From NCBI GenBank assembly GCA_035048485.1, contig CM068584.1, positions 59,335,739-59,399,738 on the forward strand: a stretch of DNA of 64,000 bases. Direction: 5' to 3'. This DNA is from Pteria penguin. Lineage: Eukaryota > Mollusca > Bivalvia > Pterioida > Pteriidae. Positions 1 through 11,452 of the stretch are shown piece after piece. Below the pieces are notes generated by a model that searched no databases, was not told the origin of the DNA, and worked only from the letters and a program-made list of their open reading frames with translations. Positions within the stretch are counted from its first letter, which is position 1, and each line of letters begins with the position of its first letter. Made by a program: the position numbers and the translations under genes.

Positions 1-2583
1 ATCGAACTTTTCGTTCATTCCAGATTTTGGTTTGATTGATGTTTTCAACTACCTTATATTTAGCAAATCTGAATATGATGGCAAAAAACTGAAGGGGTAC
101 AAGTCGTTCGAGGACTACCGTCTATTTTATGATGGACATGTAGAAAATATGATGTACAATCCCATCTCAGAAATAAGTGAAGTCTGCCTGTTTAAAGCCA
201 AAGTCAAGCCAACACAAAGGGACAAAACATACCTAAATAGAGACCACTATGATTTGTGGTTTGCGATGGATAAAGGTGATGGATCTGTCATCACAGGGCA
301 CTGTGACTGTATTGGAGGGTAAGATTATAATTTTGATATATTTTGCATCATAATGAATGACTTGGAATCGCCTTGTATCTATCACAAAACACAGGTATTC
401 GTAAATAAATAATGTGATCTTTTGATACAAATGTACTTTGAAACGGCTCCCTCCCTTTAGAATGCCGGTGTCACAACAACAAAAAACTGGGATATATCTG
501 CCCAGATATCTCAGTTGGTGGAGCATCTGTCATAGAGCGTAGATCCTGGTTCGAATTCCACTCTGGTCAGCAATTTTTCATTCTGTCTGTTACATAACAA
601 TAAACTTACTTATTGGATACTATAAACAAGTAAATAAAAATAAAATTAGTTACAGATAAACATGATAAATGCACCGAAATACAGGAACATGACACATAAT
701 ATCCAAATAGAAGAAATTACTTTTGTTAAATCATCTTTTACACCACTAAATTGTGAATTTAGAATTTGAACATAAAATTTTCATTTTGTAGTGCTGATGG
801 AGCTTGCAGGCATCTTGCAGCTTCATTGTATGAACTGGAGGCATTTGAATTAAAATCTTGCACAGAGGGCGAAAACCAGTGGATGAAAAGGCCTCGTCAC
901 AATGTCCCCATCCCTGTAAGGCACCTTACCATTGTTAAGGCAAAGTATGGAGGAGTTGTCAACCAGACACCGAAACCACATAGTGACTTGTATGACCCTA
1001 GGCCTGAAGAGGAGCGACAGCCCATAACCTTTGACCAAAAGAAGGAGTTTGGTATTAAACTACGAGAGGTAATTAAAAGCATACATATGTACATGTACTA
1101 TCAAAATCTGTTAAAGTGAAATGTACATCCGATTAATAATCAGATTGGTTCACAAGTGTTCGATCGAATTTTGTGAAATTTGCGTATTCAAGCTTTGATT
1201 ATTGAAGTGTGATTATACTGATCAACACTGACTGGTGGGGTGGGAATTCAAGTACATGCAGTACAATTCATCCTGTGTAAGGTCAGAGTCAGACCACCTA
1301 CAACACACGGTCGAGGGGTCTTTATATCTCCATATTGATCTCCTAGGGAGTTATTAACCAGATTTCGGGCTGTCAGAGACATTGGGGTTAATCGATTATT
1401 GAAAAGTATGATCAATATGATTGTTCGGCTATTGATAATCGATTATCGGTGATAATTGCTACATCACTAACAAAATTCAAATCAAACTAGAATAAGATAT
1501 GTTTGGTATGGATACCCTTAGTGACACTTAGTGATTTGAACTTTTTTTGAAATATGAATAATAAATATCAAAGATAGATAAAAAGAATTTTGCACATCAT
1601 AGTAAATGCTAATGTTGACTTATTTAATGAAATATTTTCATTTTGCCTTTTGATATCAACTAAACTAATGATACTTTTATTTTTAATTGCAGATTTCAGG
1701 AAATACTCAGGCTCTTGATGTTTTATTACATCCTGATGACATGCCAGAGAAGACAGAACTTAATAATAACAGAAAAGATATCACAAAAGTTTCAATTCAA
1801 AATTTCGTAACAGAATTCAAGAAGGTAGAAAACCCACAAATTATCACTGAAAATGTATGTGAACAGTTTTATGACACAATTACAATAAATAAGGAGAATG
1901 TGGACAGTATATTATATAAGACAGATGGACAAGGATCAAATGACTTATGGTATGAGATGAGAGCAGGCCTTTTGACAGCTTCAAATTTTGAGCAAGCCTG
2001 TAAGTACATAGAAAAAGACAAATCACCGTCTAAAACATTCCTCAACAACTTGCTAGGAAAAAACAGACTAGATGAAGCTAATCTTCCTGCTCCTTTGAAA
2101 TGGGGAAGACAAAAAGAAGGGATAGCTCGTAAAATGTATGCCAGAATAGAAAGGAGAAAGCATATCCGTTTAAAAGTTTTGGAGAAAGGACTTTTGGTCA
2201 GTGAGGACTATCCAATTCTTGGATGCAGTGTTGATGGTATCTGTGTTTGTAAGTGCAAGCCTCAGCATCCACAGAAAATCATAGAAATCAAGTGTCCTTA
2301 TTCCAAAAGATTGGCTAATCCAAAAGATGTTGCAATCGAAGCACATTGCAGTAAAGATGAGACTACTGGGAAGTGGATTGTCCAGCCATCATGCCAGTAC
2401 TATGCCCAGATACAGGGACAACTTGGTCTTTATGCATTAGATGAAGCAGACTTAGTGATATATACCAAGTGTGGCATCCATATTTCTTCTGTAAAGTTTG
2501 ACAAACAATACTTTGATAAAATGATTTCTTCTTTGATCATGTTCTATAAAAAGTATATCATCCCAGAATTGTTAAAATCTTGA
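1..2583 (+). CDS. SWIM-YqaJ nuclease gene of an ISL2EU-like transposon (copy 1, 5' end cut by window)
   Basis: Three exons: <1-318, 792-1068 and 1693-2583, with donors GTAAG and GTAATT and acceptors TTTGTAG and TTGCAG. Phases join cleanly (2, then 0). The first junction builds a SWIM zinc finger: CDC at the end of exon 1 and CRH at the start of exon 2. Exon 3 holds a YqaJ-type PDDEXK exonuclease domain, with GRQKEG near 2104, then CSVDG near 2224 and EIKCPYS near 2284 supplying the acidic and ExK catalytic residues. The N-terminal SAP segment lies left of the window but is visible in the other copy. The frame is open throughout here. The gene converges on the THAP/DDE transposase downstream. 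I recall the pairing of a YqaJ protein with a DDE transposase from the ISL2EU superfamily; assignment by that pairing is inference. Confidence 0.8.
500..570 (+). repeat. tRNA-like sequence in intron 1
   Basis: A tRNA-shaped stretch with an A-box-like TCTCAGTTGGTGGAGC and a B-box GGTTCGAATTCC, inside the first intron of the SWIM-YqaJ gene. The anticodon arm is poorly formed and the flanks lack a clear SINE body, so a tRNA-derived SINE head or tRNA pseudogene is likelier than a working tRNA. The copy at 46237-46307 matches. Confidence 0.5.
1069..1692 (+). other. Intron 2 of the SWIM-YqaJ gene
   Basis: AT-rich intron from donor GTAATT to a pyrimidine tract and TTGCAG acceptor. It includes short near-palindromes around 1392-1455 based on the string ATCGATTAT. 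No coding signal seen. Confidence 0.6.
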
Positions 2584-2831
2584 TTAAAACATTTATTTGA
2601 AAGCATTTTGTTTCATGTATTTTTATACCCCCTTAATGCAATTCGGGGGCATCTAGTTTTTGTCCTGCCTGTCTGAGACTCTCACATTTTTTACCTTGAC
2701 ATTTGTTCTAATATCAAAGATGCCACTTGGGGCATTCGTGTTTCACAAACATAGCATGTGAACATCGAGATATTGTCCACTTCTGCTATCAATTTGCATG
2801 ATAAGTAGCCAATATATTTATCTTAAGTACT

Positions 2832-2937
2832 AGTTGACATAATTATCTGACAAGTCGACATAATTGAAATTATCAATTAGCTATAATTAAATTGATTTGT
2901 CAAATAACTGTCAACTTGTCAGATCTTCATGTCAACT
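2832..2937. repeat. Long imperfect hairpin between the convergent genes
   Basis: Arms 2832-2854 and 2915-2937 are inverted repeats of 23 bp with three central mismatches, sharing AGTTGACAT and TCTGACAAG. Between them lies a second AT-rich dyad. The hairpin occupies the spacer between the stops of the YqaJ gene and the transposase. The same structure is at 48584-48689. It could mark bidirectional 3' ends or a nested small element. Confidence 0.6.
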
Positions 2938-3088
2938 CATTAAATAAACATTTTGGTTCATTATCTGGCAAGTTGTTGGCAGGAGTGTGCAAAATTAATA
3001 AAACAAACTTGTATTGAATAATGAGTACATTCATTTAGATACCAAAATTTTAATTCTCAAATCTAACTGGAGAAACTTTAGGTGATGA

Positions 3089-5763
3089 TTAGACTTTGAC
3101 AAGTTTAGAATCTAAATTGCACAAACAAGCACAAACTCCAACAATCTGGTCATATAGAGGATGCAACCTTAAAGGAATTTGAGTTTGTAAAATTTTGAAG
3201 TTCTTTAGTCTTCCGATTGCACGTTCCACATGTATTCTAGCACTTGCAATTCTACGAGTTTTTGTAACTGCTCTGCTACTGAGCTGTCGACCTAATGAAA
3301 AGGGTGGAATATTCAAAGTAGCTGAATGCTGTGCTAATAAATCACGAATTAGAAAACCACGATCAGCCATTACATCGTCACCATGCTCCAAGTAATTTAA
3401 AAAACCACTTTCCTCCACAATGCGTCTGTCTGATATGCTTCCAGTGAATAATTTTGAAATGAAGGTGAATGATCCAGTTGGAGAAATTGATATTAAAGCT
3501 TTTAGTGTGTTGTGATGTTTGTACTGAGACCAGGTTATCCTTTGAGCTGATGGCAGACTAGGTTTTTGGACAAAAAATTCAGTGCAGTCTATGATGGATC
3601 TTGTTTTCGGAAAATGTCGGAATGCTGTTGGGCGATTGGATGTAACTTGCTCCTTGGTAGGCCATGATATAAGAAAATTAAGTTTCAAGTATAAAAAGTT
3701 GATCCATGTTGTAAAAATCCTGCTTATACTAGAGGAATGGATTCCGAACAGGTCACCAAGAACTTCCACATCAAAACCTCTTCTTAGTCTTAGTAGTGTT
3801 ATGAGGAATTCTTCTTTGATATCTAGCTTTCTTTTTGGTCCAACTCTTCTGTTCTATAAAATAATGTGAATAGGGTCGATGTAGTTTAAAACTTGTATGG
3901 TAGAATAAAGTGATGTATCTATAAGTATAAAACCAGATGTAAACAAAATACTGAAACACTAACTGGAAATATTGATAAAACTTATTCAAACTTGTTAACA
4001 GCTTATTTTTACTTGTACTTACATTTTTTGACTCTGTTGTATCTTGTCCTCTCCAGTAATTTAGCTTTTCTGCTGTGGGTTTAATCCAAGAAAACAGAAA
4101 AGTAAACATGGCAAGAGTGAGTCCTGCGAAACAAAATAAAAAAATATCATTAAGAAATATTTGAAATCATTCAGATTGTTATGAAAAATAAAACTTGTAC
4201 CGACAACCGTACCATACTACAAGACAAAATTTTTTGATCAATTAATTTTGTAAATATTGTTGACCTAGTACAGACAGACAGACACTGTCATAGACAGAAA
4301 TCGCCTACTCATATATCGATATGGCTTTGAAATCCGACTTATAAAGTATTTAAGACTATCAATGCAAAAGTATACCTGTATAGAATTTGCATGAGTTGTC
4401 ATCCTTCAAAACAGAGGATGTAAACATTCGCCTCGGTAGTTGTTGCTTGTCCATGAGATCCTGGGTGGTAAATGGATTCAAATGTTCCATATTTACATCA
4501 GTTTGAGTACTGATTTCACAGGTTTCCTTACGAGTACATGTATTTCCGGTAGAGTCTATGATGGATGTGTACACCTCAATTTCAGCATGTCCAACCTCAC
4601 CATATCAATCTATAAACAAATATTGGATAGAATTGAAGCTAAATAATTCAAGAAATGATAATTTCAAAGATCACAATAAGATTAATGATGATTGTGTGAG
4701 TGTTATAGGAATGGGAATTTATTTAGATTATAATTTTGATATATATATACATCATGCATGTTACATGTATATATAAATAATATAAGCACAAATAGAGACC
4801 ATGATGTATATATATATATGAAATCACTACTTGACTATTCGTCATTAAGTCAATAAGTGAATTGTGACACTAGCATTGCCGTTGGTGTAGTTGTTATGCA
4901 CTTGGCTTGCGGAGCAGACGATCCGGGTTCGAATCCAGGCTGCACCACTATGTTTGATAGGTTTGTCACCTCCTGCTTCCATGTCACAATATGACTGAAA
5001 AACTGTTGAAGCCTTAATCAACCAACCAACCTAACATCTACAAACCAATGGCTACCATGTCAGAGCACAGGGTTAACCGTGCCCAATGTCTGCCTATATT
5101 GTACATGTAGTCATAGTGACTGTGAGTCACACTTGCTATCTATTTTTTTTTACTTTTCAGGCATATCATAAATTTCTAAAAATACTTTTATAAAAGAAAT
5201 GAAGTACATATACCTTTGTCATTACCACAGCTATTGATTTCATTATCCTCTATCGTGATAGTTTCTGCTACATTTTGTATGCTCCCTTCGGAATCTACTG
5301 GCAGTGGCATAGAATACATATGATCATCTTTATCTATGATTTCACTGAGATCAATTGCATCTGGTCCCTTCACTCCCTTGACATCATCATGAGCACAAAA
5401 AAGTTCTTTTTTTATGCGTTTGACAATACATGGCTTCGCTCTTTTCATAGGAGATTTTCTTTTTCTTTTACTCGACAGGATACGGACCTCAAGGTCTGTA
5501 GCACTGGCAGGTAGTGGATCTGGGTGTTCTGCGGTCGGCCCTTTGCCACCTATGAAATGCTTGGAACAAATATAGGTCTCTTTTCTAACATTTTCGGCAC
5601 TGAAAAATTTTCGGCCACAAAGTCTCACCCATCGCTCGCATTTTTCTCTCTGTGTTTTTGGCTTTGGGAAAGGGATAAAAAACACACCTTCCGACTCGGG
5701 TCTTACGCCGATATATCTCGAGTCACTGTTACAACTACCATGACAACAATGTTCAACAGGCAT
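3089..5763 (-). CDS. THAP-domain DDE transposase (ISL2EU/HARBI-like DDE_Tnp_4), copy 1
   Basis: Reading on the minus strand. Exon 1 (5763 to about 5214) starts MPVEHCCHGSCNS and encodes a C2CH THAP DNA-binding finger (paired Cys near the start, CERW, then CSKHF). Exon 2 (about 4595-4376) carries EISTQTD and ends CKFYTG. Exon 3 (4123-4023) continues LTLAMF with a helix-turn-helix-like segment. Exon 4 (3853-3089) holds the rest of the helical domain and the DDE endonuclease: DCTEFF, then MADRGF, and HVERAIGRLK near the end. Exons 2-3 and 3-4 join in phase (acceptor CGCAG at 4125-4124; donor GTAAGT at 4022). The exon 1-2 junction does not close in phase with the donors I can see, so a small extra exon or an unrecognised site is likely. 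All frames are open here; this is the better copy. Confidence 0.8.
4877..5031 (+). mobile_element. tRNA-headed SINE inside the transposase intron
   Basis: Head with A-box GTTGGTGTAGTTGTTATGC and B-box GGGTTCGAATCC, followed by a body with CACCTCCTGCTTCCATGTC and a CAACCAACCAACC tail. It lies antisense within the intron between transposase exons 1 and 2. A related SINE lies at 40735-40915. Counterpart in copy 2 at 50631-50785. Confidence 0.75.
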
Positions 5764-5914
5764 GTCTTATCTGATCTTTCTCATTCGATTATATCTACCG
5801 TGTAAAAACCTCTTTTTCTTTGCCGTATAGATTGTCTATATTTGTCCTATTTGTCCGGTCTTCCGCATGCCGCTTATGCTCTTAAAAATAATGCCGCTTA
5901 TGTTGCGTCAAATT

Positions 5915-5926
5915 GGCAAAACGACT
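5915..5926. repeat. Right terminal repeat of the ISL2EU-like element, copy 1
   Basis: GGCAAAACGACT, whose reverse complement AGTCGTTTTGCC matches the left terminus AGTCCGTTTGCC (seen at 45373) at 10 of 12 positions. An AT dinucleotide follows, and the host YqaJ-PHD reading resumes immediately. Confidence 0.5.
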
Positions 5927-6357
5927 ATTCATGCTTACTATTACCAGATGCAAATGTACATGTCAAACAGACAGTTTTGTGACTTTGTTGTTTGGTGTCC
6001 AAATGATTGCTATATTGGAAGGGTGTAAAAAGATGACGTCCTATGGAGGGGAATGTCCGCAGAAGCAAAGGAATGTCATAGATGCTGTGTTGTGCCAGAG
6101 CTGCTGAATCGATTCATAAGCCGGCAAAGGGTTCTGCGATAAAGTACCCTCTGTACAGCCGACAAACAGAAACCAATATCAACTTCAAGTGAATCCGAAC
6201 AAAACAGAAAGTACTGTATATGTGCGGCAATAGATGATGGAAGGAAAATGGTGTTTATGCGATAATGCAAACTGCCCAAAAACAATGGTTTCACTTAATG
6301 TGTATTAAGATGAAACATGTGCCAAAAGGGAGATGGCTTTGCAAGGACTGCAGATGA
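5927..6357 (+). pseudogene. 3' half of a YqaJ-PHD gene, copy 1
   Basis: Just beyond the transposon end the sequence reads HAYYYQMQMYMSN, then CDFVVWCPND, the C-terminal half of a YqaJ nuclease fold. A CVVPELL segment typical of these proteins follows. It ends in a PHD zinc finger: YCIC, DDGRKMV, CDNANC, WFHLMC, then WLCKDCR and a TGA at 6355. Several 1-nt frame changes interrupt the reading. Two of them (near 6106 and 6165) are absent from copy 2. The shifts inside the PHD (near 6217 and 6260, in short T and A runs) are in both. The 5' half of the gene is seen only left of copy 2. PHD fingers usually read histone tails; the YqaJ fold is an exonuclease. Confidence 0.7.
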
Positions 6358-6919
6358 CCCATTGTTGTATTAATTTTATCTGTGTATTTTAGTTTGTGCT
6401 TGTATGCGATATTCATTAGATACCCGGTTCTCTGAAGACCGGGACAACTTGAACAACCATAAATACAACATATCGGAATGATTTATGTCAATGGGCGAGT
6501 TTATGCGTCTACTTGGGTTGATACTCGGCTATTTTCTACGCACGCGCGTTGAAATGTACGCTTGAACGGAAGGGTTGCTACTCGAGTGAAAAATGGACGA
6601 ACGAAGATGTCCTTTTCAACATTTTCTGTTCAGATCCGACGAGTACACTGATATCAAGCAATACCATAGACTCTTCATTAATTTCAACCTTCGTAATACT
6701 GCAGTACTATTCGAGACGAAAATACGTTTCAATAAAAATCTCAGATAAATAGAAATAAACAAAGTTCATGTACAAAATATAATACAAGCGTTTTATATTA
6801 TATAATATAAGACAGAGATGTTTCAACGATAAATAGAAATATACAACAGTTCATGTACAAACTATATTACAAGTACATGTATATAAATATAAGAAAAAGA
6901 TGCTTCACTGTCACAAGAT
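6358..6919. other. Spacer with no assignable gene
   Basis: Contains a small stem-loop (CCCGGT/ACCGGG, 6422-6443) and AT-rich sequence with repeated AGTTCATGTACAAA strings near 6763 and 6850. A fragment reading GEFMRLLGLILGYFL near 6495 resembles transposase-like helices but is too short to place. Confidence 0.4.
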
Positions 6920-7439
6920 TTAAACTTGTATAACTGCCATCAATGTGCAGTTTACTCTGTAGAATTGCTTTGTCAAACCACTCTCATCAAGATGAACAAA
7001 ATCTGGAAGATAATCAGATGGAAAGTGAATTTCCGGCAATGCATCAAAGTTAATTTTAATTTTATTTTTCAACTTTTGATTGATGTGTTTGCGTTGCGCA
7101 TCGAATGAATTTTTCGTCAATCCAGGAGTCTTCCTCGTTCCAAAATTTTTGATATAAGAACACGGTTTACACCTTCAGAAAATAGTCGACCAACCAACTT
7201 CCTGATGTCTGAAAATTTCCTTTGGGAAGACGTTGCAGAAATGCGTTACCACCAACGCAAACGAAAACTATGTCCGGATTATAGTCTCTTATATTTTCGA
7301 CGAATCTTTCGTTGATATCTGATGCACGCAATCCACCTTTTCTGTAGAATTTTACCTCGTGCGGAATGGAGAGATTTCCACCACAGAAACTCTCAAGTCT
7401 AAGGATATAGCTTGAACCGTAAAGAGCTATTTTCGTCAT
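6920..7439 (-). pseudogene. SGNH/GDSL-hydrolase-like domain, copy 1
   Basis: The minus strand starts MTKIALYGSSYILRLE (block I, GSS motif) at 7439 and continues through DIVFVCVGGNAF (the GGN block III) to about 7167. After a frame change it resumes through PDFVHLDESGLTKQFYR, where DxVH is the catalytic block V, ending at 6920. Length fits a single SGNH domain. Lone SGNH domains occur in ORF1 of some non-LTR retroelements and beside other mobile genes. No partner gene is obvious here. Copy 2 (52678-53200) has additional single-base shifts. Confidence 0.6.
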
Positions 7440-8898
7440 GCTGTATCTTAGAGTTTCATAGAGAAACTGATGTTGAAAATCATGACCCCCTTCATTATAT
7501 ATATACATTGTAATATCAAATATTAATTTAGTTAAGCATTTGAGAACTATTCAAATCAGTAAAGAAATTAAAATAAAATCATTATTTATATAATACTAAA
7601 TGCTATGTAGTTAAGTGTTTGAGAACTATTCGAATCATTAATCATTAAGGAAATTAATGTAGAGTTATCAGTTTCAGATAATTAAGATAACTGTGGATCT
7701 GCTGATAATTACAATAATTAGAATATTAATATATTCAAGATATTATAATTATCGAATATAAAAATCGTTAATTTATGTCTATCATCAACAAACTTCCTTT
7801 ATAGCTATAATTTATATATTGTATTATTATAAAAGATAAAAAGGCCCTTTAGGCCCATTATTAATTGTAATAAAAGTAAAGCACAAATTTATTGTTGTAA
7901 TGGGGTAGTAAACTACACGCGAGTTTGAATGTCCCATTGTAAGGAAGTTTCCTTTGTATTGTCTTCAATCTTCTGAAATAAGTTGGCACCATAGTATACT
8001 ACCCCCGGTGGTATATATAACAAAAGAATAAGTACATATCTCCTTTTCCTTTATGCGTATTAGACGCCATTCGGTTATTACAAGTGCCATTCCGCATTTT
8101 ATACCTCCACTCCGGTTATTCTATGTACCGATGATATACTTATAAATGATTTATAAGGCTTCAGTCTTTATGCATAACTAATTCTTTGACATGAAATTTC
8201 ATTCAGTGTCAATGTATGGAGATCTGTTTCTGTCAATAGTGTTCAGTATTTTCGATGTTTGCCTTGTATATTATCAATTATTTCATATATTTACCTAAGA
8301 CATGAGCCTTTTTGAGTATAACATACTAGTATTTATTATCGTTCAAGATATGTAATGAAATGCCGAATCAAATAGAGGTCCAACTAGGAATTTCGAAATC
8401 AACCAAGTACTTTATAGTTGAATCGTGTACATACATACTGAAAAGAAAATAAACACATAAAAAGGCGTAACGTATAACGGAAGGCAACAAAATCTACAAT
8501 AATATATATGCAACATGCATGATGTACCAAAAGTCGTTGTTTCATACGTTTCTTTGTTAAACAAAGGTGGGGATTGTGAGATGAAAATGGGGATTGCAAT
8601 ATATATATATATCTTTTCCAGGAACGATTTCAAAAATCTAATTGATTTTTTTTACTAATTTTCACTTGACACCGATATTAGAACACTTCTTATACTTCAT
8701 TTCAGTATTTTATTCCCCTGTATTCAACTTTCCACACGTCAATGCAATTAAAACATTCCGCAAGGAATGAAAGAAAGTATCGAAACGTTTTATTCTCAAT
8801 TTAAAAGTATGATACTGAAGTGATTCTTTGAAAGAATATCGCTTTATGCCAGACTGGCATGCCTACTCAGTCCATAATCCAAGGCTTTTTGCAATCAA
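7440..8898. other. AT-rich spacer
   Basis: No coding region supported. It includes a degenerate direct repeat of about 28 bp (GAGAACTATTC core) at 7532 and 7611, and a short (AT)n tract near 8600. Otherwise featureless. Confidence 0.5.
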
Positions 8899-9529
8899 TA
8901 CGCAGTTGTGTTAAGGCAATACACAATTATATAATGTTGCAGAAAACCCGCCAAAACAACATGACGTGATTGTGACGTCACTATGGCTCAGTGCATTATA
9001 TGAAGCGGTAGACACTGCAACAATAAACATGCCAAGAAAAACGCCGTTGTGCAACCTTTTCCTCAACTCTGTTGTGTAATTTCACATAAAGACTGTTCTA
9101 TATCTGCTTAAAATGCGTTTTGCTGGGCCTAAGTTTTAGATTATAAAATATTATCAGAATTTCAATTTAATTAGACAATGTCTTATAAGACTACACCATT
9201 CAACAATTACGCCTCTAAGAAGTTGGGCACAGTTATAAATATTATTGATAGATTTCCATTTATTATTTACAACAAAATTTTATTACCAAATGGGGCAATG
9301 TACCTTGCACTTGTTGGATGTTTGTTGTTAATACTACATATGCTATATATAGCAGTCACGTGATTGCAAACAACAAGGGATAAAATGTAAACGTTTGAAA
9401 AAGTAAACTTTTTAAACAATTGCATTTTTACCATTTTTGCAGAAATAATTTATTCTATTTCTTATGCGGTTTTCAATACAGACTATATAATGTCAATCAC
9501 GTCGTGGACTGCCTTAACGTTACTGCGTA
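8899..9529. mobile_element. MITE family A, complete copy with TA flanks
   Basis: The left end TACGCAGTTGTGTTAAGGCA and the right end TGCCTTAACGTTACTGCGTA are imperfect inverted repeats of about 20 bp. The outermost TA on each side fits a TA target duplication (Tc1/mariner style). The interior has no coding capacity. A diverged direct copy of its left part lies at 25663-26050 and an isolated right end at 24957-24989. Duplicate at 54662-55291. Confidence 0.7.
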
Positions 9530-10023
9530 TCTACAATTATGGAAACTTCTGGTAAATACACATGTAGCCGGATATACATATTATTAAAACATTTTCCCCA
9601 TTTGTAATTAATGGAATCGAGATCGAAGAAATAGTCATTTTAAGGCTGAAATTTGTTGGAAGGAGTGGCTTTAAAATTAAAAATGTAAATGTCACCAGTG
9701 CTTTATCAGTGCTTCTCGATTCATTAATGTATCCGATCTATTTTTTTTTTCCAGATCCCAATTCAACAGTTATCAGACACATAAAGGCTTTAATACCTTT
9801 AGTGAATCAGGATCTCAGGATGTATTTTAAGAGATTGGTTTCCTTTGCTAGGATAGAAAATGGAGCTCTGGTAGGAATATCTAGATATTAAAATAATAAA
9901 ATTGAAACTAGTATCTATAATGTTCAATTGTGATATACAAGACCTAGATTTTAAATTACATGTATTAAGTCTCAAATCAATATGTCTTTTTGCTTTCAAG
10001 TAGGTCTGAGAAACATAATAATA
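9530..10023. other. Spacer, no gene recognised
   Basis: A T-rich tract at 9740-9751 followed by CCAG resembles an acceptor site. The open frame after it (about 9755-9888, PNSTVIRHIKALIPLVNQDL) matches nothing I recognise. Confidence 0.35.
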
Positions 10024-10260
10024 CACTACTTACCTGATTGACTGCGGAATTACCGGATTGACCAAAAAAGTTACCGGATTGACCAGGTTTTTTAAAGTTT
10101 TTTTTTGGCAGATATGGATCGAGTGACGTTGGTTACAGGAATTACACGACTTTTTAGGCAAAAAACGCATTCCGGGAAGTTGTAGTAATAGTTGCAAATT
10201 CCTCCGTTTGCGCCGCGACTAGTAACTCTAGTTTCTTAGTGGTATGAATCGGGAATATGA
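10024..10260 (+). repeat. Repeat family B, forward copy
   Basis: About 237 bp that recurs in reverse orientation at 23627-23876. One end contains three iterations of a CCGGATTGAC-type unit separated by short spacers. The rest includes ATATGGATCGAGTGACGTT and CGCATTCCGGGAAGTTGTAG. Non-coding, probably a non-autonomous element. Duplicate at 55788-56022. Confidence 0.75.
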
Positions 10261-10603
10261 ACTTGTGTACATAGCTTAATTTACATAAACCAAATTACAT
10301 GAATATGAATTTAATTATTTAATGTCATTTTATTTGCAGGTTTCAAATATATAAAGTCAATACAAGTCAAGTTGAAAATATTACAACTGGAAGAAGATAT
10401 AAATATTACAAATGGACGTTTCAAAATAACGATATAACTGTATATATATTGATAGGAGATATTCATATAACGTGTTTCTATATACATGTATCGTGCTAAG
10501 ATATCACAAAAGACATGTTAATTCAATGAATTAATGAACTTAAATTGAGGTTGTCAGCCGTTGTATCTAAACCATCGAAATACGGTGCAATAATTAATTT
10601 AGA

Positions 10604-10652
10604 TACAACGTTTCCAGCTCTTGCCACGTGGAGGCCACCACTTCAAGAGCCA
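10604..10652 (-). repeat. Repeat motif C (hairpin-forming), copy 1
   Basis: On the minus strand GGCTCTTGAAGTGGTGGCC then TCCACGTGGCAAGAGCTGG. GCTCTTG and CAAGAGC can pair. The same motif with compensating and other changes appears at 22611-22659, 35536-35584 and, in the duplicate, 56367-56415. Confidence 0.65.
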
Positions 10653-10913
10653 TAAAAAATTTAAATAATAATACTAAAAATTATAGAATAAAGTAGAATT
10701 TGAAACAAAAATGTTAAGATACAAACCCCCAAAAATTTAATAATAAGAATAGAATTTTTAAACAAAGATATATAATTTAACTGAAAGAAGTGTGAAAGGA
10801 AAATAAAGATTTACAGAAAATTCAAAATTGGAGAATGAAAGTAATCAAAATAAAAAATAAAATACACCAAAAATGATTAATAGCAACTAAGTTGGCTAAA
10901 GAAGTAAAAAATA

Positions 10914-11452
10914 CTAATAATAAATATACTCAATGAATTTTAAAAAGCTTTGACGCACCAGTCCATTCTTGTTGCCTAATGTGACTATAGTCCCGTTGCT
11001 GGTCCAGAACAGGTTACCAGGATTCGATCTCATGTATTTCTCAACGTCCAGATGAATTAGGACTTGAGAGTGGCTGCGTACGGCGGAGGAATGCTGGGCA
11101 AAATGAATGTATTGTGTATTCATCCCACGAAGGCCGTACTACTTGATGGAAGGCATGGCAGACAGGGTGGTACCATGGGCACAATAACTGACGTCCCCGG
11201 GATCCCGGATTGGCGTTAGGAGGGTTCTCAAATCTACCTCTGTTGAATGGCCGCTACTGGCTCGGACCTGGTGCCCATCGTCAGAGATCTGAAGTCTGGA
11301 TTTCTCCATCGTGTCTGCGAGGAACCGGACGCAGGTAGGGGAGAAATGGCGGAATCCTTGTATCGCCTGCAGATCCTCACCCAACCATGGGATGACATAG
11401 GCAAGGATGCCTCGTGGCGCAAAGCCTGCACCAGACGTTTGGAGTCAGCAAC
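10914..11452 (-). pseudogene. tRNA 2'-phosphotransferase (KptA/Tpt1-like), copy 1
   Basis: Minus-strand exon starting after a TACAG acceptor at 11453. It reads KRLVQALRHEASLPMSSHGW, then GFRHFSPTCVRFLADT, SDDGHQVRASSGHS, YCAHGTT, YIHFAQ and SQVLIHLDVEKYM, ending with SNGTIVTLG. These are the successive KptA blocks, including the early RH, the HGT block and the NG near the C-terminus. In the family the enzyme uses NAD+ to remove a 2'-phosphate from spliced tRNA. A frame change follows SSHGW, and an in-frame TAG separates MPSIK from YGLRGM. Both defects are also in copy 2, so it is probably a real pseudogene or a fragment with missed exon boundaries. Confidence 0.75.

Noticed and set aside
4881..4947. 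A functional tRNA gene
   Set aside because: Good A and B boxes, but it continues into a SINE body and tail and has no proper anticodon stem. Called as a SINE head.
6479..6752. piggyBac-like transposase fragment
   Set aside because: Only a short helix-like stretch (EFMRLLGLIL) in one frame; no catalytic or Cys-rich motif.
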